Origin: Thermodesulfatator sp.
GTDB taxonomy: Bacteria; Desulfobacterota; Thermodesulfobacteria; Thermodesulfobacteriales; Thermodesulfobacteriaceae
Assembly: GCA_027064165.1 (NCBI GenBank)
Contig: JAMOQE010000053.1
Coordinates: forward strand, 1 to 36,167
Length of the DNA stretch: 36,167 bases
Direction: 5' to 3'
How positions within the stretch are numbered: position 1 is the first letter of the stretch; each line of letters begins with the position of its first letter. Made by a program: the position numbers and the translations under genes. Positions 1 through 7,480 of the stretch are shown piece after piece. The notes beneath the pieces were generated by a model. It saw only the letters and a list, made by a program, of their open reading frames with translations. It was not told the DNA's origin and made no database searches.

Positions 1-94
1 AAAATGGTAAAAAATAGTTCCAGCCTATAGGTTTGACGCAAAATTAGGAATTGAAATTTTATTAAAGTCAGTTATAATCTATGTTTTGACAACG
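1..94 (+). promoter_or_regulatory. Leader of CRISPR array 1 (left edge cut by window)
   Basis: This AT-rich stretch lies directly before the first repeat and matches 8950-9043 before array 2 with only three differences that I count (two near 44-45, one near 68). Such conservation between two arrays marks it as a true CRISPR leader, the site where new spacers enter and where the precursor crRNA starts. It contains AGGAATTGAAAT at 46-57, an exact copy of the last 12 bases of the repeat. The degenerate terminal repeat at the other end of the array supports this side being the leader side. The leader may extend left of base 1. Confidence 0.88.
51..78 (+). promoter_or_regulatory. Sigma-70-like promoter for CRISPR array 1
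   Basis: TTGAAA at 51-56 and TATAAT at 73-78 are separated by 16 bases, so transcription would start about 10 bases before the first repeat. Both hexamers and the spacing are identical in the leader of array 2. The -35 hexamer falls inside the repeat-like AGGAATTGAAAT segment. Confidence 0.7.
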
Positions 95-1527
95 GTTTGC
101 TAGCCTACCTTTGAGGAATTGAAATTTTTCCAGAAGTGAATATCGCTCATAGAATTTACAAGTTTGCTAGCCTACCTTTGAGGAATTGAAATTTCAAAAA
201 TGATTCAGCAAAGATATAACAGAGCAGTGTTTGCTAGCCTACCTTTGAGGAATTGAAATCCAACAGGCACACTATCAATTGCCTTCTTTAGTGTCGTTTG
301 CTAGCCTACCTTTGAGGAATTGAAATCCCTTCCAAATGCAATTTTTCTAATCACATGGCAATGTTTGCTAGCCTACCTTTGAGGAATTGAAATAATTCTG
401 TGAGGATACTACAGTAGCCAATGTAATGGTTTGCTAGCCTACCTTTGAGGAATTGAAATACATAAACATTGTCTTCAATTTCATTGTGAAGCCCTGTTTG
501 CTAGCCTACCTTTGAGGAATTGAAATAAGTCTTTGAAATTATTATTCTTTTTTTCTTATCAGGTTTGCTAGCCTACCTTTGAGGAATTGAAATGTTTCCA
601 AGCGTAACAGTTCCAAGCTGAGTTGTTAAGTTTGCTAGCCTACCTTTGAGGAATTGAAATTGCTTTTATCCTCCTTAATCCTCAATAAAGTAATCTGTTT
701 GCTAGCCTACCTTTGAGGAATTGAAATAAATTCTTAATTGATCAGGATTACTTATTGCATTTGGTTTGCTAGCCTACCTTTGAGGAATTGAAACATATCA
801 ATGAGGATGACATTTGGGTCTTTAATAAGACGTTGCTAGCCTACCTTTGAGGAATTGAAACCAGGAAGTGAAAAAAAGAAAATTTGTATCTCCTGATGTT
901 GCTAGCCTACCTTTGAGGAATTGAAATAGGAAATTCCCTCCTACAAATACCTTTATGCTCTCCGTTTGCTAGCCTACCTTTGAGGAATTGAAATCCACAA
1001 ACCTTTTCTACCTCTTTTACCTCCAAAAGGGTTTGCTAGCCTACCTTTGAGGAATTGAAATGTTTTACGATAAGAATATTCAGTATGAAGATTACCTGTT
1101 TGCTAGCCTACCTTTGAGGAATTGAAATTTATACTTTTTAATTTTTCCCTTTCCTCTTTTGTCTTGTTTGCTAGCCTACCTTTGAGGAATTGAAATAGGG
1201 GACAAGCCCTTCACAGAAGCTTCTTCTGTACTAGTTTGCTAGCCTACCTTTGAGGAATTGAAACAATGTAAAATCTTCAGCGATAACAATACCTTTTACT
1301 GTTGCTAGCCTACCTTTGAGGAATTGAAACGATAAAGGAAAAACCTACAGAATTGCGGAACCAGGTTGCTAGCCTACCTTTGAGGAATTGAAATTCCTTT
1401 TTCCTTCTTCAATCTTTGTTAATTTTTCCTGTTTGCTAGCCTACCTTTGAGGAATTGAAATACCTTTACTTTGTTGCAGCTAGCAGGGGGCGTTATGTTT
1501 GCCAGCCTACCTTTGAGGAATTGAAAG
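95..1527 (+). CRISPR. CRISPR array 1: 22 repeats, 21 spacers
   Basis: Repeats recur every 64-68 bases. The invariant core is 28 bases, starting TTGCTAGCCTACC and ending GAGGAATTGAAA. Most copies read GTTT at the 5' end and finish AAAT (31 bases); some read GTT and finish AAAC (30 bases), and several are hybrids. Spacers are 34-37 bases, mostly 36. Repeats start at 95, 162, 229, 296, 363, 429, 496, 563, 630, 697, 764, 832, 898, 964, 1031, 1098, 1166, 1234, 1301, 1365, 1431 and 1497. The last copy is degenerate (GCCAG for GCTAG, final G), as expected at the leader-distal end. Repeat type (ATTGAAA tail, about 30 bases) is the kind used by type I-A, I-B and III systems; no cas gene is in the window, so the subtype cannot be set. 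Confidence 0.98.
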
Positions 1528-1596
1528 GAGGAGAGGATAAGGCAGATTCAACCAGCCGAGAAGTCCTTGGTGAGAGCCGGATGTTGCGAAAAATTC

Positions 1597-1624
1597 TTTA
1601 CAAAAACATCATTTAAGTTAGATT
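1597..1624 (+). promoter_or_regulatory. Possible promoter for the ATPase-nuclease gene
   Basis: TTTACA at 1597-1602 and TAGATT at 1619-1624 with a 16-base spacer are the best sigma-70-like match between the end of array 1 and the gene at 1661. Transcription would begin just before the palindrome at 1637-1654, so that palindrome would be at the 5' end of the mRNA. This is only a pattern match. Confidence 0.4.
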
Positions 1625-1636
1625 AAAAAATAGATA

Positions 1637-1654
1637 CTCCTTTTTAAAAAGGAG
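1637..1654 (+). promoter_or_regulatory. 18-bp perfect palindrome that contains the ribosome-binding site
   Basis: CTCCTTTTTAAAAAGGAG is perfectly self-complementary. Its right arm, AAAGGAG at 1648-1654, is the Shine-Dalgarno sequence of the gene starting at 1661 (6 bases away). In RNA it can fold as a 7-bp stem with a TTAA loop that hides the ribosome-binding site behind its own anti-Shine-Dalgarno (CTCC). It could also be a DNA operator. Confidence 0.6.
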
Positions 1655-1660
1655 AACACT

Positions 1661-3226
1661 ATGGCAAAACAAAAAATTCCTGATACATCGTCTTTTAGAG
1701 AAATAAGAACTTCCGGAGAGCTTTATGTGGATAAGACTCCTTGGATTTATCGGATGATAACTGAGGGAAGATTTTACTTTTTGTCCCGTCCGAGAAGATT
1801 CGGGAAGTCCCTGACCATAAGCACTCTGAAAGAGCTTTTTTCTGGGAACAAAGACCTTTTTGAAGGCTTATACATTTTTAACAAGTGGGAATTTAAGAAA
1901 CACCCTGTTCTCCTTTTTGACTTTAACGGGATTCCTTACGAAACCCCTGACAAATTAGAAATGGGCTTAAGAGAAAAAGTGCTATTGTATGCTAAAAAGT
2001 ATGGAATAGAAGCAAGTGGAGAAAGCTTGCTTAGTTTATTCATTAGTTTACTTACAGGACTTTACGAAAAGTACAGAAGCTCAGTTGTGGTGCTGGTTGA
2101 CGAATACGACAAACCCATTGTTGAACACCTTGGGAAAGGTGAGGAAGGTTTAAACATTGCTCTTCAGAACAGAGAGGTACTGGAGAGCTTTTTTGGCGTG
2201 CTAAAAGAGTCTTCTGTAGTTGATGTGCTTAAGTTCGTTTTTGTAACAGGAGTTTCTGCCTTTGCCAAAGTTTCCATCTTTTCCAAGTGGAATAATCTTA
2301 ATAACCTTACTATTAGTCCTAAATACGCTGATTTTCTTGGCTACACAGAGGAAGAGCTTCTTCGTTACTTTAAGGAGCACTTAGAAGAATTTTGCCGTGA
2401 ACAGGGTTTCAAGAGTGTTGAGGAGTGTATAGAGAGAATACGCTACTGGTATAATGGCTATAGGTTTTCTCCGTGGAGGGATGTAAGGGTTTATAATCCC
2501 GTTTCTATAATGAAGCTTTTAAATGAGGGCTATTTTTCCAACTGGTGGTTTGAAACAGGAACTCCAAGTTTTTTAGTAAATCTGATTAAAGAAAAAAATT
2601 ACTACATTCCAGAACTTGAGGAGCTTGAGGTGACTGTGGACTTTATTTCAGCTTTCAGGATTGAGAGGATAAGGCTTGAAGCACTTCTTTTTCAAACGGG
2701 ATACTTAACTATAAAAGACTTTGATGGAAGGGAATTTATAAAGCTTGGATATCCTAACATAGAGGTGAAGCGTAGTTTCAGCAATGTGCTACTTGAAGAA
2801 GTTTACGAGGCAGAACCAGGGGTAAAAAAGCTTGCAGAGGAGCTTGGAAGAGCAATTTACAGGAAAGACTGGGAGGGTGTAAAAGACATCTTAAACGACA
2901 TACTGGCTCAGATTCCCTATCCTCTTTACGCAAAAGCAGACGAAAGGTTTTTCCACACGGTTTTCTACCTGTGTTTGAATTTACTTGGCTACGATGCAAG
3001 GAGTGAGGTTTTATCAAGCAGGGGAAGGTGTGATGTGGCGCTTACCATGCAAGGGAGAGCTTTTATAATTGAGTTTAAGGCCGGGGTGTCAGCAGAGGAA
3101 GCAATAAAGCAGATAGAGGAGAGGGGGTATGCAAAGGAGTATGAAGTCAGGGGTTTTGAGGTAGTAAAAGTGGGAGTAAGTTTTGATATAAAAGAAAGAG
3201 TGGTAAAAGAAGTTGCTGGGAAGTAA
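1661..3226 (+). CDS. AAA-ATPase-like protein with C-terminal PD-(D/E)XK nuclease domain
   Basis: This 521-residue protein has the layout of the common 'AAA-ATPase-like' (PF09820) plus PD-(D/E)XK nuclease (PF08011) family. The N-terminus has the family's opening (FREIRTSGELYVDKT, 12-26), a degenerate P-loop RPRRFGKSL at 43-51, and a Walker B-like LVDEYD at 145-150. A VFVTGVSAFAK segment follows. The C-terminal nuclease core shows D458 in RCDVAL and E471-F-K473 in IIEFKAG, the expected D...ExK set. The role of the family is not settled; nuclease activity and a link to mobile DNA or defence are inferred. It begins 133 bases after array 1 and has a strong but palindrome-embedded Shine-Dalgarno. 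It is not a Cas protein family that I recognise. Confidence 0.9.
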   Translation: MAKQKIPDTSSFREIRTSGELYVDKTPWIYRMITEGRFYFLSRPRRFGKSLTISTLKELFSGNKDLFEGLYIFNKWEFKKHPVLLFDFNGIPYETPDKLEMGLREKVLLYAKKYGIEASGESLLSLFISLLTGLYEKYRSSVVVLVDEYDKPIVEHLGKGEEGLNIALQNREVLESFFGVLKESSVVDVLKFVFVTGVSAFAKVSIFSKWNNLNNLTISPKYADFLGYTEEELLRYFKEHLEEFCREQGFKSVEECIERIRYWYNGYRFSPWRDVRVYNPVSIMKLLNEGYFSNWWFETGTPSFLVNLIKEKNYYIPELEELEVTVDFISAFRIERIRLEALLFQTGYLTIKDFDGREFIKLGYPNIEVKRSFSNVLLEEVYEAEPGVKKLAEELGRAIYRKDWEGVKDILNDILAQIPYPLYAKADERFFHTVFYLCLNLLGYDARSEVLSSRGRCDVALTMQGRAFIIEFKAGVSAEEAIKQIEERGYAKEYEVRGFEVVKVGVSFDIKERVVKEVAGK

Positions 3227-3231
3227 AAACT

Positions 3232-3417
3232 ATGTGTGAGGTTCTTCTTTTTGCTCTTTTAGGATATTTTTTATGGCCCTTCTGGTTCTTACTATATGCA
3301 ATTTTGTTTTTTCTTTTTTGTGGATTTGTAGCCCTGATAACTTTTTTCTTGGCAGGAAAGTTTAGTTTTAAATTTTTAAACTTTGTTTTGAGTAAAGAAA
3401 AAAGAAGACTCTTTTAA
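3232..3417 (+). CDS. Small two-helix membrane protein, unknown
   Basis: A 61-residue ORF begins five bases after the stop of the ATPase-nuclease gene, so the two are probably co-transcribed. It is almost entirely hydrophobic: two likely transmembrane helices cover about residues 4-24 and 26-44, and a basic tail (SKEKRRLF) follows that would face the cytoplasm. GGGAAG shortly upstream may serve as ribosome-binding site. I do not recognise a family. Short hydrophobic proteins beside defence genes are sometimes effectors, but nothing in this sequence shows that. Confidence 0.5.
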   Translation: MCEVLLFALLGYFLWPFWFLLYAILFFLFCGFVALITFFLAGKFSFKFLNFVLSKEKRRLF

Positions 3418-3459
3418 GAAAACCTTTCTTATCTTCCGTAAATAAAGCTTTTGTAAAAA

Positions 3460-3882
3460 ATGGACGAGCTTCGCAAAAGATTTATTGATGAAATAATGGA
3501 AGCTCTGTTTATAGGAAAGGATTGGAGCCGTAAAGATCGTTTAGCACACATGGTGAAATATTGCGATAGTTTTTTAGATGAGATAGAAGGAGTGCCTGAG
3601 GATGAAGAGGAGCAAGTAAGATGGTCTTATTATGCTTATTCTGTGGACTGGCTTGAAGCAGCAACTGCTTTTGCTTTTTTAAAAGAAGCCGGAGAACTTG
3701 ACTTAGAAGAAGAAATACTTTTTGAGGAATGGATGGAAAAATGGGAGAAGTATAGAAAAAGAGGAGTTTTCTTTAAAAGACTTCCTTTAAGACCGCTTGC
3801 GATTGAAAGGAGTTATTTTAGGGAAGACTACGGGTTTATTCCACCGAGATCTCACTGGTGGTGGTGGGAGCCAGGTGAGTAA
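3460..3882 (+). CDS. Unknown acidic protein with C-terminal WWWW run
   Basis: This 140-residue ORF has no family that I recognise. It is mostly helical, very acidic (EDEEEQ, DLEEEILFEEW), rich in Trp, and ends SHWWWWEPGE, an unusual block of four Trp. It contains no signal peptide or membrane helix. It lies 42 bases after the small membrane protein in the same direction and has no clear Shine-Dalgarno. Base composition is like that of the ATPase-nuclease gene rather than the far more AT-rich restriction genes downstream. I take it as real from its length and coherent amino-acid composition. Confidence 0.6.
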   Translation: MDELRKRFIDEIMEALFIGKDWSRKDRLAHMVKYCDSFLDEIEGVPEDEEEQVRWSYYAYSVDWLEAATAFAFLKEAGELDLEEEILFEEWMEKWEKYRKRGVFFKRLPLRPLAIERSYFREDYGFIPPRSHWWWWEPGE

Positions 3883-3945
3883 GAATTTATCTTAATACTC
3901 CCCAAGGTTGCTAACATAAAAGTTTTCTGTTAAATTTTTTTTACC

Positions 3946-4239
3946 ATGAACAGGTTATCTAAAAATAAATTTTTCCACGAAAACAAAAAAGAATGGGATT
4001 TATTTAGTTTTCTTCCATTTGTGGTGTTTACTGGATTATTTTTGCTTTTTCTTAGTGAGGCACCATTTTTGACTTCTCTTGCTGGAGCACTATTTTTCAC
4101 CCCACCTTCGGTTATTTTCTCTGCCTTTATTCTTGGAGTTATCCTTATCTTCTGGGATTGGACTAAAGAGATAATTAAAATTTTGAGAAAATTTAGAGGT
4201 AGCCCTTTAAGTAATTTGAGAAGAAAAATAAATTTATAA
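3946..4239 (+). CDS. Small membrane protein, unknown
   Basis: This 97-residue ORF has two strong hydrophobic segments (about residues 20-45 and 50-70) with basic ends (NRLSKNK and a KFRG...RRKINL tail), as in a two-helix membrane protein. It ends 12 bases before the restriction endonuclease gene and shares its AT-rich composition, so it may be part of the same transferred unit. No good ribosome-binding site precedes the ATG. A minus-strand ORF covers the same bases (3930-4286), but its product looks like an antisense shadow and it would cut across the endonuclease start. Confidence 0.5.
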   Translation: MNRLSKNKFFHENKKEWDLFSFLPFVVFTGLFLLFLSEAPFLTSLAGALFFTPPSVIFSAFILGVILIFWDWTKEIIKILRKFRGSPLSNLRRKINL

Positions 4240-4251
4240 AAGGAAAAGAGC

Positions 4252-5112
4252 ATGTATAATTTTGAATTTGGTTCTAAAACTGCCAAAGGAGGATTTGCTA
4301 ATGAAAAAGCAATATGTAAAAAATTTAATAATTGGAAAGAAGATAAGGAAGCAAGACTATGGCTTAAGATAATGGGATATAACCCAGATGAAATAGATTA
4401 TGTTAAAGCTGTTCAGCTCCCTACAAGAATAAAAAAAGTAGATATTAAAAAATTTGGATTTAGTGAAAAAGAATATAAAGAATTAATGCGATTTAAAAAA
4501 GCAGATGTTCAAGTTCAAATTAGACTTGTCATTCAAGTGAATAATGTTTTAAAAGTTGAAAATTTGTCTTTAAAAAAGGCAAACTCTGACGCAGATTATA
4601 ATCAAGTGGATAAAAGATGGGTTGATTCTTATAAAGAAATGTGGTATTTTGACGACGAAATAGCAGTAGCATTAAAACTATTTACTGGAGAACTAAAACC
4701 TTCTTCACATCCAGAAATGTTAAAAGTAACTATTTCAAATTTAAAGGATTCAAGAAGGGTATTTTTAACAGAACTTAAAGACGAAATAGTTAAAAAGATA
4801 ATTTCATTTTTTACTGAAAATAAAATTCTCGTAGTAAGTGATATTTTAAAAGGTAGAGGTGGATTTGCTGCAGATTGGATGTTAGTAACAAGATATAATA
4901 AACAAAATAATACTACAACCTGGATTTTAAAGGATATAAATACTGCAATGAATTTTTTTGGACAAGGAGATGTGAGAGTTTCTCCAAGAGGAAGTCTTTA
5001 CATTGGAAGAATAACAATGCAGAGAAAAGGAGGCACTCCAGACCCTACTAAACTGCAATTTAAAATAAAACCTTGTGAACTTTTTAAGTTAGAAAGTGGT
5101 GAAGAAATATGA
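4252..5112 (+). CDS. HinP1I-like type II restriction endonuclease (predicted GCGC)
   Basis: The 286-residue protein resembles HinP1I (G^CGC) from end to end, by my recollection of that enzyme. Shared blocks are FGSKTAKGGFANEK near the start, NWKED, MGYNPDEI, VKAV, DKRWVDSYKEMW (120-131), FTGEL, DILKGRGGFAADW (197-209), SPRGSLYIGRITMQRKGG (244-261) and LQFKIKP. The likely catalytic Asp is D85 in ADVQVQ and the Lys is K108 in LSLK; where I recall Q-x-K in HinP1I this protein has S106-L-K108. It is longer than HinP1I, with an insertion near residues 60-80. Its TGA overlaps the methyltransferase ATG (ATGA), so the pair is translationally coupled. AAAGGAAAAGAG provides the ribosome-binding site. 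Composition is much more AT-rich than the core genes, which suggests recent transfer. The specificity is inferred. Confidence 0.88.
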   Translation: MYNFEFGSKTAKGGFANEKAICKKFNNWKEDKEARLWLKIMGYNPDEIDYVKAVQLPTRIKKVDIKKFGFSEKEYKELMRFKKADVQVQIRLVIQVNNVLKVENLSLKKANSDADYNQVDKRWVDSYKEMWYFDDEIAVALKLFTGELKPSSHPEMLKVTISNLKDSRRVFLTELKDEIVKKIISFFTENKILVVSDILKGRGGFAADWMLVTRYNKQNNTTTWILKDINTAMNFFGQGDVRVSPRGSLYIGRITMQRKGGTPDPTKLQFKIKPCELFKLESGEEI

Positions 5113-6938
5113 GAGAAATAATAATTTTAGCAAAACTCAAATTTGATTTAAGAGACCCAGATGAAGCTTATTTCGCACAGCATGAGATAGAAGCAATCCT
5201 GGGCACACAGGTAAAACCTGTAAAAACAATCCCTGCGCTTTTTAAGGATTATCCATTTAATAAATTAACTGAAGAAATAATTCACATAATTTCAAGACAT
5301 CTTTATCTTGGTGAAGTACAAGGCTATTTAGCAAAGGTAAGTCTTTCTAACTTTGCTGATATTGTTAATAAATTAATTTTTCAACCTGCTTTTTTTAAAG
5401 AAATATATTTAATAACTGAGGAGAGAGGAAAAGAAACTGAACTAAAACATAGCATATATTCTGCTAAAAAAGATTTATATCAAATATTTAAGATTGAACT
5501 TGAGAACGGAAAAAAGATATTTGTGATAAGATTATTACCTTTACAGACTTTATTTGAATATGTAACAGATGTTAAAAAACTTCCTGCAGTAGCAATTACA
5601 CCAAAAAATAAAAAAAACTGGAATAGTTATTTTACAGAAAAAGAAAAAGGAATAGAGAAAGGATTGAATGAATTACTAAACCATATAAGAAGTAACCACC
5701 GTCGTGCCCCTCACTTTGGATTAGGAAAACAACATATTGGTGACTTCATAGACTGGGCTTCCACAGATTTAAGAAAGCCTTTTTTACATTATTTACATAA
5801 ATACAAAGGTAAAGGGGATCCTCGTATATCCCGAGCTTTGATTAATTTGTTAAAAGTAAATAAAGGAGATACTATATTAGACCCTTTTGCTGGTTCAGGA
5901 GCTTTTATTGCAGATGCCCCTACAATGGGGATTAATGCTATAGGTATTGAAATATTAAATATAGGTAAACTTATAGCAGAAGTAAAATGTGACTTAAACT
6001 ACAATCTTAAAAATTTAAGAAAAGAAGTAATAAATCTATTTAGTAGTATCCATTATTATGATGTTGATAATTTATTTAATTTTTCCATAAAGATTAAGCT
6101 AAAAGAGTTAAAAGAAAAACTAAAGATACTTACAGAAGCAAGCAGGACTTTTGAAAATGTTCTTCCACACCTGCAAAAAATAATTTATTTAAAAAATAAA
6201 ATAGAAGCCATTCAAGACGAAAAAATCAAAAATTTTTTTCTTGTTTTACTTAGTCAAAAAATTATTGAATTTTCTGAAAAAAAGAGAACTAATAACTTTA
6301 TAACTTCTTTTCAAAGTTATGTTGAAGATAGATACCTTACGCTCTATGCAACTTTAAAGCTGGCAGAAAAGCTAAATGTGAGTATAACTGATGGAAAAGT
6401 AAAAATAATAAAAGGCGATTCTACGCAGATGAACTTTATGGAAGACAATTCTGTAGATGGAATTCTTACTTCTCCTCCCTACTTTGATGCCTTGGATTAT
6501 ATTGGAAACAATAAAATTCCTATAATTATATTGGGTTTTGACGAAGATTTAAAACTTGGTTCAACGAAAGAATATTATTCCAGATTCAGGGAGTATAATT
6601 TAGAATTACCAGCCTCTTCTATTAATCTCATTACACTTTTGAAGAAATCAAGGCGAGGAATGAAAGCACAGATAGTAGAGGATTATCTAAAAATGATGAA
6701 ATTGTCTTTTAAAGAATGTTATAGAGTACTTAAACTGGAAAAATTTTATGCTATGGTAGTCAGTAAATATCATACCTGGACTATAAATGGAAAAGAAGAA
6801 AGAATAGAAACTTCAAAAGTGCTGGCAGACCTCGGAACATCCGAAGGATTTAAACTGGTTGAGATAATTCAGCATGGATTATCAAAAGCAGATAAAGGCA
6901 AAATAAATGTGGAAGATATACTGTTATTTCAAAAATAA
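5109..6938 (+). CDS. SPPY-type DNA amino-methyltransferase (partner of the endonuclease), TRM11-like layout
   Basis: This 609-residue protein carries the SAM-binding motif I DPFAGSGAF at 258-266 and catalytic motif IV TSPPYFDALDY at 454-464. SPPY is the form typical of N4-cytosine methyltransferases. It starts at the ATGA overlap with the endonuclease, which supports a role in protecting the same site. The order is unusual: about 230 residues precede motif I, including SRHLYLGEVQGY (62-73) and DWASTDLRKPF (215-225) before the Rossmann fold, a layout like TRM11/TrmG10 tRNA methyltransferases. About 190 mostly helical residues separate motifs I and IV, and a Lys-rich segment after SPPY could recognise DNA. 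N4-methylcytosine is the usual cytosine mark in thermophiles because m5C deaminates to T. Codon use is very AT-rich, like the endonuclease. Confidence 0.87.
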   Translation: MREIIILAKLKFDLRDPDEAYFAQHEIEAILGTQVKPVKTIPALFKDYPFNKLTEEIIHIISRHLYLGEVQGYLAKVSLSNFADIVNKLIFQPAFFKEIYLITEERGKETELKHSIYSAKKDLYQIFKIELENGKKIFVIRLLPLQTLFEYVTDVKKLPAVAITPKNKKNWNSYFTEKEKGIEKGLNELLNHIRSNHRRAPHFGLGKQHIGDFIDWASTDLRKPFLHYLHKYKGKGDPRISRALINLLKVNKGDTILDPFAGSGAFIADAPTMGINAIGIEILNIGKLIAEVKCDLNYNLKNLRKEVINLFSSIHYYDVDNLFNFSIKIKLKELKEKLKILTEASRTFENVLPHLQKIIYLKNKIEAIQDEKIKNFFLVLLSQKIIEFSEKKRTNNFITSFQSYVEDRYLTLYATLKLAEKLNVSITDGKVKIIKGDSTQMNFMEDNSVDGILTSPPYFDALDYIGNNKIPIIILGFDEDLKLGSTKEYYSRFREYNLELPASSINLITLLKKSRRGMKAQIVEDYLKMMKLSFKECYRVLKLEKFYAMVVSKYHTWTINGKEERIETSKVLADLGTSEGFKLVEIIQHGLSKADKGKINVEDILLFQK

Positions 6939-6948
6939 CAAACAGTTA

Positions 6949-7019
6949 GAAGGACAAGCCTAAGAAGTAATCTTAAGCAAGAACTTTATGAATAAAAAAA
7001 GATATTTGTGTTGTCCTTC
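6949..7019. repeat. 9-bp inverted repeat around a short hairpin
   Basis: GAAGGACAA at 6949-6957 is exactly complementary to TTGTCCTTC at 7011-7019, with 53 bases between. The interior contains TAAGA...TCTTA (about 6962-6976), a weaker 5-bp hairpin. It begins 11 bases after the methyltransferase stop. It could be a structured 3' untranslated region or the remains of a small element; there is no T-run as in a standard terminator. Confidence 0.4.
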
Positions 7020-7157
7020 AGTTTCGTTAGAAAAGTTAAGAAAGAGAGGTGGTGGCACTTGAGGAAGATTAAAGAAGGAGCCTATCCTGCAGAACTCCTT
7101 CCTGATTACCTTGGAGAAGTGTATGAAAAATGGCTAAAGACAAAATTTGGAAAATAA
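7008..7157 (+). CDS. Short ORF or gene remnant, unknown
   Basis: A GTG-initiated frame of 49 codons ends at the TAA at 7155-7157. Its C-terminal half (EGAYPAELLPDYLGEVYEKW) has the composition of a normal soluble protein, while the start overlaps the inverted repeat and lacks a ribosome-binding site. It may be the tail of a lost gene. I cannot assign a family. Confidence 0.2.
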   Translation: MLSFSFVRKVKKERWWHLRKIKEGAYPAELLPDYLGEVYEKWLKTKFGK

Positions 7158-7480
7158 TCATAGTTAAAAAAAATAAGAATAGTAACTTCTCCATTCCAAA
7201 CATGTGGCAAAACTACTCTTATCGTCATTAAAATTTTTCCTATGTGGGGCTTTAGTTCTAAAAAGCACTTCCAAAAAGAATTGACAAAATTTTATTTTTC
7301 TTTAGGATTCTTTATTAGAAATCGCTTCAAATTGTGGAATAATTTATGGTATAACAAGGAAAACTGTGAATTTTTGGAGGCTAACATGTTGTTTTTATCT
7401 TAATAATTGAATATATTTGAGAAAAACTTCGTGAAATTATAGAAGTTGATTAGGATGCTTCACATTTATAGGGTAAAAAA

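Larger units (their letters stand above)
6939..7480. other. Gene-poor AT-rich gap after the restriction genes
   Basis: These 542 bases hold no convincing full gene. They contain a wide inverted repeat (6949-7019), one short ORF (7008-7157) and otherwise featureless AT-rich sequence with many stops in all frames. TTGACA at 7281-7286 has no good -10 at the right distance. It looks like decayed DNA at the downstream edge of the transferred restriction unit. Confidence 0.5.

Noticed and set aside
3906-3915. GGTTGCTAAC, resembling the start of the CRISPR repeat
   Set aside because: Only about nine bases match and no further core sequence follows; chance is enough.
3930-4286. Minus-strand ORF of 118 codons
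   Set aside because: It overlaps the plus-strand membrane ORF and the start of the restriction endonuclease, and its product has no sensible pattern.
7281-7309. TTGACA at 7281 as a promoter for the gene at 7481
   Set aside because: No acceptable -10 box lies 15-19 bases downstream.
6939-7480. tRNA or other standard RNA gene in the 540-bp gap
   Set aside because: I found no cloverleaf, T-loop or similar signature there or elsewhere in the window.
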